A DNA stretch of 11,265 nucleotides from Persebacter sp051009035 (lineage in GTDB: Bacteria; Pseudomonadota; Gammaproteobacteria; Tethybacterales; Persebacteraceae): assembly GCA_051009035.1 (NCBI GenBank), contig JBPCWY010000191.1, positions 1 through 11,265 on the forward strand, written 5' to 3'. Position 1 is the stretch's first letter. Every line of letters begins with the position of its first letter. A program made the position numbers and the translations under genes. The notes below the pieces were generated by a model that searched no databases, was not told the DNA's origin, and worked only from the letters and a program-made list of their open reading frames with translations. This document shows positions 1-6,965 of the stretch, in pieces.

Positions 1-8
1 AAAAAATA

Positions 9-464
9 TCAATAAATCCCCGCCGCAATTCCCGCGGCTATTGTTGCGCCTAATTCTTTGCATTGGGCGGGGAAGGATTCTTGCCATTCGCCTTTTAATA
101 ACAGCGGCGGCTGCATTTGCCGCCAGCGCATTCCCGATACTATTGATTGGACGGCGCGCAATGTTCCCGCGCCGTCTTTTCCGGCGCGCACATATAACGC
201 CCACGGCAGGGCATGCGTTTTTTCCATGCACGGATAATAGATGCGTTCAAAAAAATCTTTGATTTGCCCGCTCATATAACCGAAGTTTTCGGTCGTGCCG
301 ATAATAATCGCGCGCGCCGCCAAAACATCCTCCGCCGCCGCATCGGGCGGCGACAAACTGCGCTGCGCGATTTCCGATTCCGCCGCGCCCTCCGCTACTG
401 ATTTGGCGAGCAGCGCGGTGTTGGCGGAGGGCGTGTTGGCGACGAGAAGCAGCGGGCGGGTCAT
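9..464 (-). CDS. Flavodoxin-family / NADPH-dependent FMN reductase-like protein
   Basis: The 151-residue protein looks like a short flavodoxin-fold flavoprotein. The N-terminal strand (PLLLVANTPSANTALLAKSV) ends in a Ser/Asn/Thr-rich loop in the place where this fold binds the FMN phosphate. Residues about 52–76 (IIIGTTENFGYMSGQIKDFF) match the second flavin-contacting loop of flavodoxin/NAD(P)H-dependent FMN reductases. There is no signal peptide, so it should be cytosolic. The ATG overlaps the glcE stop in an ATGA junction (461–464), which points to translational coupling and co-transcription with glcDE. The sequence is complete, with TGA at 9–11. The partner and substrate are unknown. It could pass electrons to or from the glycolate oxidase flavins, or be a quinone or FMN reductase. 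The fold is fairly certain and the role is not. Confidence 0.82.
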   Translation of the reverse strand: MTRPLLLVANTPSANTALLAKSVAEGAAESEIAQRSLSPPDAAAEDVLAARAIIIGTTENFGYMSGQIKDFFERIYYPCMEKTHALPWALYVRAGKDGAGTLRAVQSIVSGMRWRQMQPPLLLKGEWQESFPAQCKELGATIAAGIAAGIY

Positions 465-1546
465 TGGGAAAAATCGTAAAGGCGTCCGCGGTTAAAAATA
501 TCTTCGGGGTCAAACGCTTTTTTTAAGTTGCGGTAAATTTTAAACACCGGCGGGGCGGGCAGGGGAAAACGCTCGTTGGCGTTTGGGTTTTGCGCGCGAA
601 ACAGAGTCGCCGCGCCGCCCGATTTTTGCGCCGAAGATTTTGCCGCCGCCGCATCGCCGCGCCGCCAGCGCACCGCGCCGTGCCATTCTATAAAATCGTC
701 GCCGTTTTGCGGGGGCGAAATTGCGGGGACGGCGAGACGCCACAAATTTTCTTCGCCGCCAAAAAACGGATGTTGGTGTTCGTTAATGGCGCGCCAAAAA
801 TCGCGCTGTTCTTCGTCGTCCAAAACATCGCCGCCGCATTCCGCAACGGCGCGGCGCAACGATTCTTCGCCGCCGGAAAACCGCCGCCAAACTTGTCCGC
901 CGTGCCACGCCGCGCCGGAAAGCGGCAACCCGGCGGCGAGCATGTCGGCGTCCGCGGCGATAGCGTTTGCGGCGGTGCATTCCATCGTTGCGGTGATTTC
1001 GCATTCGGGGCGGGGGGCGGTGCGAAAGACGACTTCGGTAATTGCGCCCAACACGCCGAGCGCGCCCGCCATTAAACGCGACACATCAAAACCGGCGACA
1101 TTTTTAATCACCTTGCCGCCGAATTGCAAAGTTTTGCCGCGTCCGTCAATAATGCCCGCGCCCAAAATATGGTCGCGCAACGCGCCCGCCGCGGGACGGC
1201 GCGGACCGGACAAACCGCACGCCAGCGCGCCGCCGATTGTCGCGCGGGGGGAATAATGGGGCGGCTCAAAGGCGAGCATTTGATTATGTTTTGCGAGCAG
1301 GGTTTCAATATCCGCCAGCGGAGTCGCCGCGCCGGCGGCGATATACAATTCGCTTGGCTCGTATTCGCGCACGCCGCAAAGCGCGGACAAATCCAAAACT
1401 TCGCCCGCCGCCGGATTGCCGTAAAACGATTTTCCGCCGCCGCCCTGCAAAACCAGCGGCGCGCGATTTGCGGCGGCTTCGGCGATTTTGGCGGCGGCGT
1501 TTTCAACGGCGGCGTTAATGGAATTGGAGTTAACGGAATCGGGCAT
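461..1546 (-). CDS. glcE: Glycolate oxidase FAD-binding subunit GlcE
   Basis: This 361-residue protein is of normal length for GlcE, the second flavoprotein subunit of glycolate oxidase (glycolate to glyoxylate, electrons to the respiratory chain). It has a PCMH-type FAD domain. A glycine-rich loop (LQGGGGKSFYG, about 33–43) is followed by ATIGGALACGLSGPRRP near 102–118. The diagnostic GlcE block GGKVIKNVAGFDVSRLMAGALG lies near 143–164. The C terminus (FDPEDIFNRGRLY) matches the family end. The Ala/Asn-rich first 30 residues are not conserved. The ATG at 1546 lies 2 bases after the glcD stop, with no Shine-Dalgarno visible, and the gene ends in a 4-base overlap with the flavodoxin-like gene. 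Normally GlcD, GlcE and the iron-sulfur GlcF act together. Here glcF does not follow glcE. Confidence 0.93.
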   Translation of the reverse strand: MPDSVNSNSINAAVENAAAKIAEAAANRAPLVLQGGGGKSFYGNPAAGEVLDLSALCGVREYEPSELYIAAGAATPLADIETLLAKHNQMLAFEPPHYSPRATIGGALACGLSGPRRPAAGALRDHILGAGIIDGRGKTLQFGGKVIKNVAGFDVSRLMAGALGVLGAITEVVFRTAPRPECEITATMECTAANAIAADADMLAAGLPLSGAAWHGGQVWRRFSGGEESLRRAVAECGGDVLDDEEQRDFWRAINEHQHPFFGGEENLWRLAVPAISPPQNGDDFIEWHGAVRWRRGDAAAAKSSAQKSGGAATLFRAQNPNANERFPLPAPPVFKIYRNLKKAFDPEDIFNRGRLYDFSQ

Positions 1547-1548
1547 GG

Positions 1549-3039
1549 TTAAAATCTTGGCAAGCCGGGGAATTGTTCCGTGCCATGCCGCACATGCATC
1601 ATGCCAAATTCGGCGCAGCGGTTTAATGTGGGGACGGCTTTTCCGGGGTTTAAAAATTCTTCCGCGTCAAAGGCGCGTTTGACGGCGCGAAAAGTTTCCA
1701 ATTCATCGGGGGCGAATTGCGCGCACATTTCGCCGATTTTTTCCACGCCGACTCCGTGTTCGCCGGTGATGGTCCCGCCCGCTTGCAGGCAGAGTTGCAT
1801 GATGTCGGAGCCGAATTGCAGGGCGCGTTTGACCGCGCTTTCGTCTCCGCCGTCAAACAAAATTAGCGGGTGCAAATTGCCGTCCGCCGCATGAAAAACA
1901 TTGGCGCAGGGCAAATCGTATTTTTCGGACAAGGCGGCGATTTGTTCCAAAGTCCGCCCCAAGTGTTTGCGCGGAATTGTCCCGTCCATGCAGTAATAAT
2001 CGGGGCGAATCGCGCCCATCGCCGGAAAAGCGGATTTGCGCCCGCGCCAAAAACGCGCGCGCTCGGCGTCGTCTTTCGCTTCCCAAAACGGGTTTGCGCC
2101 GCAACGGGTTAAGATGTCGCGCATTCGCCGCATATCGCGCGCCGCATCTTCTCGCCGTCCGTCTACTTCGGCGATTAGCAATGCGGCGCATTCGGTCGGG
2201 TATCCGGCGGCGGCGAAATTTTCCGCCGCTTGCATTGCCAGCCGGTCCATCATTTCCAAACCGGAGGGGACTAATCCTTCGGCGATGACCGCCGCAACCG
2301 CATCGCCGGCGGCGGCGGCGGAGGCAAAACCGGCAAGGGCGGTGCGGGAGGATTCCGGCAACGGCGACAAGCGCAGGGTGATTTCGGTAATGACGGCGAG
2401 CAATCCTTCGCTGCCGTGCAGGAGGGCGAGCAAATCCAAACCCGGCGCATCGGCGCGAAACTCCGCCGCTTCGCCGTCCGCCGTAATCGCGCGCAAGGCG
2501 GAAACGCAATGCACCGTAAGCCCGTATTTGAGACAACGGACGCCGCCCGAATTTTCCGCGACATTTCCGCCGATGGAGCATGCTTGTTGCGAAGACGGGT
2601 CAGGGGCGTAAAACAAACCGGACGGGCGCGCCGCTTCGCTAACCGCCAAATTGCGCGTGCCGGGTTGCACCCTTGCTGCGCGCGCTTTCGGGTCAATTTG
2701 TAAAATCCGGTTCATGCGGGAGGTGACCAGCAACACGCCGTCTTCGTGCGGCAGTGCGCCGCCGGATAATCCGGTTCCCGCGCCGCGGGTAATTAACGGG
2801 ACTTTGGCGCGGCGGCAACAATTGACAATCCGCGCGACTTCTTCTTCGTTGTCCGGAAACACAACGGCGGGCGGGCGGCGGCGAAACATCATTAATCCGT
2901 CCGCTTCAAACGGCGCGCATTCTTCATGCCCAAACAGCGCCCGTCCGGCGGGAAGGCATTTTCGCAATTGTGCGGCAAACCCGCCGGGCAACGGCACGGC
3001 GTCAGACGAGCAGGGCGGACGGAAAACCGGGCGATTCAA
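1549..3039 (-). CDS. glcD: Glycolate oxidase FAD-linked subunit GlcD
   Basis: FAD-linked catalytic-type subunit of glycolate oxidase, in the D-lactate dehydrogenase/GlcD superfamily. With the 3039 start it has 496 residues, close to E. coli GlcD. Visible landmarks are RGAGTGLSGGA (about 85–95), PDPSSQQACSIGGNVAENSG (147–165) and HGSEGLLAVITE (208–219), all in the FAD-binding PCMH domain. The C-terminal FAD-linked oxidase domain has HAADGNLHP (383–391), GEHGVGVEK (427–435) and NPGK (464–467). The start is uncertain. The codon at 3039 is TTG and lies 38 bases inside folE2. A GTG at 2997, four bases after the folE2 stop, would give 482 residues. Neither has a clear ribosome-binding site. I keep the long form because its DGL motif then falls at the same distance from the N terminus as in E. 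coli. It is not a cyanobacterial-style solo GlcD, since glcE follows. Confidence 0.93.
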   Translation of the reverse strand: MNRPVFRPPCSSDAVPLPGGFAAQLRKCLPAGRALFGHEECAPFEADGLMMFRRRPPAVVFPDNEEEVARIVNCCRRAKVPLITRGAGTGLSGGALPHEDGVLLVTSRMNRILQIDPKARAARVQPGTRNLAVSEAARPSGLFYAPDPSSQQACSIGGNVAENSGGVRCLKYGLTVHCVSALRAITADGEAAEFRADAPGLDLLALLHGSEGLLAVITEITLRLSPLPESSRTALAGFASAAAAGDAVAAVIAEGLVPSGLEMMDRLAMQAAENFAAAGYPTECAALLIAEVDGRREDAARDMRRMRDILTRCGANPFWEAKDDAERARFWRGRKSAFPAMGAIRPDYYCMDGTIPRKHLGRTLEQIAALSEKYDLPCANVFHAADGNLHPLILFDGGDESAVKRALQFGSDIMQLCLQAGGTITGEHGVGVEKIGEMCAQFAPDELETFRAVKRAFDAEEFLNPGKAVPTLNRCAEFGMMHVRHGTEQFPGLPRF

Positions 3040-3814
3040 TCATGGCGTAAGCGGAGTGGTTGTGGATGGATTCGAAATTTTCCGCCGTGATGCGGTAGTT
3101 TAAAACGCCGGGCATTTTTTCCGCGGCGACCGCCAAATCGCGCGCGATGTCTTCCACAAACTTCGGGTTGTTATACGCGCGCTCTGTGACATGCCGCTCG
3201 TCCGGGCGTTTGAGGACCGAATACAATTCGCACGAGGAGGATTCTTCAATCACCGAAACGACATCCAGCAGGCGCAACGGCTCCGCAGTTTCCAGCGTGC
3301 AGGAGACATGCGAACGCTGGTTGTGCGCGCCGTATTTGGAAATTGTTTTGGAACACGGGCATAAACTCGTCACCGGCGCGGTCGCCGACAACAAACGGCG
3401 CAAGCGCCCGTTTTTTTGCCACGCATAAAACGCCGCGGCAAAATCCACATAACCTTGCTCGCCCGAAACCGGCGCGCGTTTGTTGGCGAAAGCGCGGAAT
3501 TTGACCGAGACAAAACATTCGGAAGCGGCGGGAAGATTGGTTAAGATTTTTTCCGGAATGGCGCAAAACGCGGCAAAATCCAGATTCGCCCCGCTGTCGT
3601 GCAAAACGCGCACCAAGCGCGACATGTGCGTGCCGCGGGAGGATTCCGGCAAATCGGTGTAACACGACCATTCGCCCGCCGCCGGGGTCGGGCTTGCGCC
3701 TTCGGTAAACATCATCGGCAGGCGCAATGCGCGGACGCCGACTTGGTTGATGGGGACGGCGCGCGCGTCCGAATCGCTTTGCACATCCTTAATTGCGGGG
3801 TTGGTGGCGGGCAT
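3002..3814 (-). CDS. folE2: GTP cyclohydrolase I type 2 (FolE2 / MptA family)
   Basis: Converts GTP to 7,8-dihydroneopterin triphosphate, the first step to folate and to queuosine-type 7-deazaguanines. It is the metal-flexible alternative to zinc-dependent FolE. The 270-residue length fits the family. The signature PVTSLCPCSKTIS lies at 147–159, with the conserved Cys at 154 (the metal/active-site cysteine by homology to Neisseria FolE2). AHNQRSH ends at His169, SSCELY places Glu196, and the C-terminal ENFESIHNHSAY (245–256) is also typical. The protein is cytosolic. The ATG at 3814 has only a pyrimidine-rich upstream stretch and no Shine-Dalgarno. An extended -10 lies about 60 bases upstream. 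It overlaps or abuts glcD, so it probably leads a folE2–glcD–glcE–flavodoxin unit. In other proteobacteria folE2 is often under Zur control, but I see no recognisable Zur box here. Confidence 0.95.
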   Translation of the reverse strand: MPATNPAIKDVQSDSDARAVPINQVGVRALRLPMMFTEGASPTPAAGEWSCYTDLPESSRGTHMSRLVRVLHDSGANLDFAAFCAIPEKILTNLPAASECFVSVKFRAFANKRAPVSGEQGYVDFAAAFYAWQKNGRLRRLLSATAPVTSLCPCSKTISKYGAHNQRSHVSCTLETAEPLRLLDVVSVIEESSSCELYSVLKRPDERHVTERAYNNPKFVEDIARDLAVAAEKMPGVLNYRITAENFESIHNHSAYAMIESPGFPSALLV

Positions 3815-3845
3815 GACGAAAGAAACCGGGGGAGAAAACGGAATG

Positions 3846-3862
3846 AAAACGCGGGGCGTTTT
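3846..3862 (-). terminator. Hairpin between amidotransferase and folE2 (terminator or leader hairpin)
   Basis: On the minus strand AAAACGC CCC GCGTTTT forms a perfect 7-base-pair stem with a 3-base loop. The A-tract before and T-tract after give the shape of a small intrinsic terminator. It lies 17 bases past the amidotransferase stop and about 30 bases before the folE2 ATG. If the -10 at 3874–3882 is used, the hairpin would also begin about 5 nt into the folE2 transcript. It might then act as an attenuator or a 5'-end stabiliser. The stem is short, so the function is tentative. Confidence 0.45.
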
Positions 3863-3873
3863 GTCAATTCCGC

Positions 3874-3882
3874 ATTATATCA
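3874..3882 (-). promoter_or_regulatory. Extended -10 promoter for folE2 operon
   Basis: The minus strand reads TGATATAAT, a perfect extended -10 (TGnTATAAT). Its TGA is the stop codon of the upstream amidotransferase gene. No good -35 lies 16–18 bases upstream, which extended -10 promoters tolerate. The start point would be near 3867, giving a leader of about 53 nt before the folE2 ATG. Confidence 0.5.
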
Positions 3883-4599
3883 AAGTTTTCCGTTTTTGCC
3901 GCCGAAAAAATTTGCCAGCCAGCGCGCGCATTGCGGGCGCGTATTGTCCCCGCGCGCGCCGTCTTTGGCGGTTTGCCATGTATCGCGGGGCATCGTGTCG
4001 CGGCGGGATTCCAGCAATGCCAGCGAAAAATCGGGGGAAAACTCCGGATGTCCCTGCATGCTAAAAATATGCCCGCCAACGCCAAACGCCGCATTGGGGC
4101 AGAATTCGCTGGTGAGCAATAATTCCGCTTCCGGCGGCAATTTGACGACTTGGTCTTGGTGGCTGGCAAGCAGGATTAATTCTTCCAAACGCGGGCGCAT
4201 CCATTGCGCGTCCCCGCAGGTTTTCCAGATTTGCCGTCCCGCGCCCCATCCTTTCGGCGATTTTTCCACTTCGCCGCCGAGGGCGGCGGCGATGGCTTGG
4301 TGTCCGAAACAAACGCCGGCAAGGGGCGGATTTTGCGCGGCGTGCAGGCGGCGTATCCATTCCAATAACGGCGGCAGCCACGCGTGGTCTTCGTAGACGG
4401 CGCACTTGCTGCCGCCGATTAAATAGCCGTCGCACTCGTCCAGCCGTTGCGGCAATTCGCCTTCGCGCGTTTCGTAGATTTTCCACTGCGCGGACAAACC
4501 GGCGGAATCCAGCAGGCGGGCGAACATTCCGGCGTAATCGCCGTGTTCGGCGCGCCAATCCCCGTCCACTTCGTATAGTTTTAGCAATCCGATGCGCAT
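3880..4599 (-). CDS. Class I glutamine amidotransferase (GMP-synthase-like, stand-alone)
   Basis: The 239-residue cytosolic protein has a complete class I glutamine amidotransferase fold. The nucleophile elbow GVCFGHQ places Cys97. MQGHPEF at 181–187 places the His184 and Glu186 of the triad. The block SHQDQV at 146–151 is typical of GMP-synthase-like stand-alone members. It should hydrolyse glutamine or a gamma-glutamyl compound, but no synthetase domain is fused and the acceptor is unknown. It lies upstream of folE2 on the same strand, separated by 65 bases that hold a hairpin and a promoter, so it is probably a separate unit. A TATAAT lies only 7 bases before the ATG, suggesting a leaderless mRNA. 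It is not GuaA itself, because it lacks the ATP-pyrophosphatase and dimerisation domains. A gamma-glutamyl hydrolase-type role is possible. Confidence 0.9.
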   Translation of the reverse strand: MRIGLLKLYEVDGDWRAEHGDYAGMFARLLDSAGLSAQWKIYETREGELPQRLDECDGYLIGGSKCAVYEDHAWLPPLLEWIRRLHAAQNPPLAGVCFGHQAIAAALGGEVEKSPKGWGAGRQIWKTCGDAQWMRPRLEELILLASHQDQVVKLPPEAELLLTSEFCPNAAFGVGGHIFSMQGHPEFSPDFSLALLESRRDTMPRDTWQTAKDGARGDNTRPQCARWLANFFGGKNGKL

Positions 4600-4606
4600 C
4601 CGCGCT

Positions 4607-4612
4607 ATTATA
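4607..4612 (-). promoter_or_regulatory. -10 element of amidotransferase gene, leaderless
   Basis: The minus strand has a perfect TATAAT ending 7 bases before the ATG at 4599. RNA polymerase usually starts about 7 bases past the hexamer, so transcription would begin at or next to the start codon. No good -35 and no Shine-Dalgarno are seen. An AT-only hexamer this close to the ATG in GC-rich DNA is unlikely to be chance, but this is inference. Confidence 0.5.
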
Positions 4613-4645
4613 CCGCGCCACCGCCGAAAAAACGGGAGGGCGGTT

Positions 4646-4651
4646 TATAAT
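4646..4651 (+). promoter_or_regulatory. -10 element of argS operon, nearly leaderless
   Basis: TATAAT ends 10 bases before the argS ATG at 4662, so the predicted start is about 4658 and the 5' UTR about 4 nt. A purine-rich GGGAGG at 4634–4639 lies 22 bases from the ATG, too far to serve as a ribosome-binding site and upstream of the predicted start point. The -35 zone overlaps that of the divergent amidotransferase promoter. Confidence 0.5.
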
Positions 4652-4661
4652 TCCGCTGTTT

Positions 4662-6407
4662 ATGCGGCACAGCGAACATCAACAAACATTGGCGCGCGCG
4701 TTTTCGGAAGCGTGCGCGGCGTTGTCGCCGGAATCGCGCGCGGCGACCGTGCAACCGCCGCGCGACCCGCGGCACGGCGACTACGCTTGCGCCGCCGCCA
4801 TCGGACTCGCCGCCGCGTTGCGCCAAAATCCGCGCGCCGTCGCCGAACAAATTTTGCAAAAAATGGCGTTGCCCGATTTTGTAGAATCGGCGGAAATCGC
4901 CGGGGCGGGTTATATCAATGTCAAAATCAAACCCGTCGCCAAAACCGGAATCATCGGCGAAATATTGCAGTTGGGGGCGGATTTTGGGCGCGCCGCCGCC
5001 AAAAACGAAACGGTGCTGGCGGAGTTTGTTTCCGCCAATCCGACCGGTCCGTTGCATGTCGGACACGGGCGCGCCGCCGCTTACGGCGATTCTATGGCGA
5101 ATATTTTGCGCTTTGCCGGTTACGAAGTTTGGCGCGAATATTATGTCAATGACGCCGGACGGCAGGCGGATATTTTGGCGGCGTCCGCGTGGTTGCGCCA
5201 TTTTTCCCCGCCCGATGCGGAAATGCCCGAAGGCGCTTACCGCGGCGAATATTTGCGGGAAGTATTGCCCGCGTTGCAAGAATTTTTTTCCGCCGCCCGC
5301 CCGCCCGCGTTGGAAAAATTGCGCGCCTCCCTGAAAGATAAAAGCCCGGACGAAACGGCGGACATGCTCGCCGCCGCCATGCGCGAAAGTTTTGAGGCGC
5401 CCGCGGCGCGCGAGGGTTTTGTCCGCGCCGTTGCCGCGGCGGTGTTGGCGATGATTAAAAGCGATTTGGACGCGCTCGGCGTGGCGCCGTTTGACCGCTG
5501 GTTTAGCGAGCGGGACATGCGCGGCGAAGATAAAATCGCCGCGGCGCTTTCGCGGCTGCAACAACGCGAAAGCGATATGCTTTACGAAAAAGACGGCGCG
5601 CTGTGGTTTCGCGCCAGCGCCGCGGGAGACGACAAAGACCGCGTGTTGCGCCGCGCCAACGGCGAATGGACTTACTTCGCCGCGGACATCGCCTACCACC
5701 ACGACAAATTTTCCCGCCCCGCAAAAGGGCGTTTGCGCCTGTTGAATATTTGGGGCGCGGACCACCACGGCTATAACGCGCGCCTCGCCGCCGCCGTTGC
5801 CGCGCTGGGGCATGAGCGCGAATTGATGGAGATAGAAATGATTCAATTCGTCTCTTTAATTAACGACGAAGGGCGGGTGAAAATGTCCACCCGCGCCGGA
5901 GAATTTGTATCGCTGGCGGCGCTTGTGGATGCGATTGGGTGCGATGCGGCGCGGTTTTTTTATGTCAGCCGCGCGAACGGGCAGCGGCTGGATTTTGATT
6001 TGCGGCTGGCGGCGGAAAAAAGCCGCAAGAATCCGGTATTTTATTTGCAATACGCGCACGCCCGCGCCGCGTCCGTCCTGCGCAATTGGGGCGGCGATGA
6101 AGCAACTCTCGCGGCGGCGGATTGCGCGGTATTGGCGGACAATCCCGCGGCGTTGGAATTGTGCGCGCGGCTTGCCGCTTTTCCGGAGGCGGCGGCTGCG
6201 GCGGCGAAATTTCGCGCGGCGCACATGCTGGCGGCGTTTATGCAGGAAACGGCGGCGGCGTTGCATAATTATTACGAACAAACGCGCATTTTGCGCGACC
6301 CGCCGGACAAAGGCATGCCGGCCCGTTTGGCGGCGTTGGCGGCGGCAAAACGGGTGCTGCAAACGGGTTTGGGATTGCTCGGCATGTCCGCGCCGGAGCG
6401 CATGTAA
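4662..6407 (+). CDS. argS: Arginyl-tRNA synthetase
   Basis: Class I aminoacyl-tRNA synthetase that charges tRNA-Arg with arginine in the cytosol. Its 581 residues match the family. An N-terminal additional domain is present, with HGDYACAAA (38–46) equivalent to the conserved GDYQ region of E. coli ArgS and at the same distance from the start. This supports the ATG at 4662. The HIGH motif appears as ANPTGPLHVGHGR, with HVGH at 132–135. The KMSKS motif is the usual degenerate ArgS form KMSTR (407–411). The DALR anticodon-binding domain follows (QYAHARAASV…), and the C terminus GLLGMSAPERM is the family signature. The stop codon is followed directly by the ATG of the SPOR gene, so argS starts a four-gene run. 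It is an essential gene and shows no truncation. Confidence 0.97.
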   Translation: MRHSEHQQTLARAFSEACAALSPESRAATVQPPRDPRHGDYACAAAIGLAAALRQNPRAVAEQILQKMALPDFVESAEIAGAGYINVKIKPVAKTGIIGEILQLGADFGRAAAKNETVLAEFVSANPTGPLHVGHGRAAAYGDSMANILRFAGYEVWREYYVNDAGRQADILAASAWLRHFSPPDAEMPEGAYRGEYLREVLPALQEFFSAARPPALEKLRASLKDKSPDETADMLAAAMRESFEAPAAREGFVRAVAAAVLAMIKSDLDALGVAPFDRWFSERDMRGEDKIAAALSRLQQRESDMLYEKDGALWFRASAAGDDKDRVLRRANGEWTYFAADIAYHHDKFSRPAKGRLRLLNIWGADHHGYNARLAAAVAALGHERELMEIEMIQFVSLINDEGRVKMSTRAGEFVSLAALVDAIGCDAARFFYVSRANGQRLDFDLRLAAEKSRKNPVFYLQYAHARAASVLRNWGGDEATLAAADCAVLADNPAALELCARLAAFPEAAAAAAKFRAAHMLAAFMQETAAALHNYYEQTRILRDPPDKGMPARLAALAAAKRVLQTGLGLLGMSAPERM

Positions 6408-6965
6408 ATGGCGCGCAACGCGATTCGCCGCCGCGTCCCCGCCCAAAAAAGCGGGTTTTGGCGCGGCGTATTTTTAACCCTGCTGGGATTTACCGGCGGA
6501 GTCGGCGCGGCGGCGTATCTTGCCGCTTATATTAACGAATTGCCGGTGCCGTTGAGCGCGCCCCCGACCCGGGACGCCAATTTGCCGGGCGGCGAATCAT
6601 TGCAGCGGACGCGCCGCGACACGCTGGAATTTCACGAAACTTTGCGCCGCCGCCGCGCCGCCCCTCCCGTCGCCGCCGCGCCCGAAACAACCGTCCGCCG
6701 CTTTGTTTATTATTTGCAACTGGGCGCGTTTGGGCGGCGCGATGCGGCGGAATCGCTGCGCGGCGAAGTCGCGTTGTTGGGCGGGCAGGCGTCCATCCGG
6801 GAAGACAAAAGCGAAAACGCCGAAATCTTCCGCGTTTGGATGGGACCTTACCCTTCCGAAAACGACGCCGAAGAATCGCGCGCTAATCTCGCCTTGCAGG
6901 GGTATAATGAGGTTCAAGTATTAAAACTCGCCGAGGAAAACAATGACCAAGAAAACGAAGAATAA
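6408..6965 (+). CDS. SPOR-domain membrane protein (FtsN-like)
   Basis: The 185-residue protein has a single-pass N-in topology. A basic N terminus (RRR at 7–9) is followed by a hydrophobic helix at about 17–42. A Pro/Arg-rich periplasmic linker comes next, then a SPOR domain at about 98–174 that opens with YYLQLGAF and contains RVWMGPY. SPOR domains bind denuded glycan strands in septal peptidoglycan, so a cell-division role like that of FtsN is likely. The acidic tail (EENNDQENEE) is unusual but short. The ATG directly follows the argS stop, and a weak GGAG lies at 6395–6398. The 3' end overlaps dsbA by 23 bases. The residues about 72–80 may be a worn form of the FYxLL motif seen in FtsN-like proteins. 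Whether it is the true FtsN or a second SPOR protein cannot be decided here. Confidence 0.9.
   Translation: MARNAIRRRVPAQKSGFWRGVFLTLLGFTGGVGAAAYLAAYINELPVPLSAPPTRDANLPGGESLQRTRRDTLEFHETLRRRRAAPPVAAAPETTVRRFVYYLQLGAFGRRDAAESLRGEVALLGGQASIREDKSENAEIFRVWMGPYPSENDAEESRANLALQGYNEVQVLKLAEENNDQENEE
6903..6908 (+). promoter_or_regulatory. Possible internal -10 for dsbA
   Basis: A perfect TATAAT lies inside the SPOR coding region, 34 bases before the dsbA ATG. No matching -35 or TG extension is seen. In the reading frame it encodes part of GYNE, so it may be chance. Confidence 0.22.
6933..6937 (+). promoter_or_regulatory. Shine-Dalgarno of dsbA
   Basis: GAGGA with 5 bases to the ATG at 6943 is the only strong ribosome-binding site found at a gene start in this window. 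It fixes the dsbA start inside the end of the SPOR gene. Confidence 0.75.

Noticed and set aside
576..1256. A 226-codon plus-strand open frame opposite glcE
   Set aside because: The composition (Ala/Arg/Ser/Pro-rich) has no domain signature, and glcE on the other strand is clearly coding. It is a shadow frame.
1853..2581. A 242-codon minus-strand frame inside glcD
   Set aside because: It is a shifted reading of the same strand as glcD, Arg-rich and without motifs, while the glcD frame is continuous and conserved.
3862..3867. TTGACA on the minus strand as a -35 for folE2
   Set aside because: No -10-like hexamer lies 16–18 bases downstream (ATTCCG region). The TGATATAAT just upstream is a better promoter element.
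3599..4396. A 265-codon plus-strand frame spanning folE2 start and the amidotransferase
   Set aside because: It runs antisense across two genes with intact catalytic motifs, and has no family resemblance.
4634..4639. GGGAGG as the argS ribosome-binding site
   Set aside because: It is 22 bases from the ATG and upstream of the predicted transcription start, so it would not be in the mRNA.
4608..5846. A 412-codon open frame on the minus strand opposite argS
   Set aside because: It is antisense to an unmistakable ArgS. The predicted protein is low-complexity, rich in Arg, Gly and Ala, with no recognisable motif. High GC content and the codon bias of argS create long stop-free shadows.
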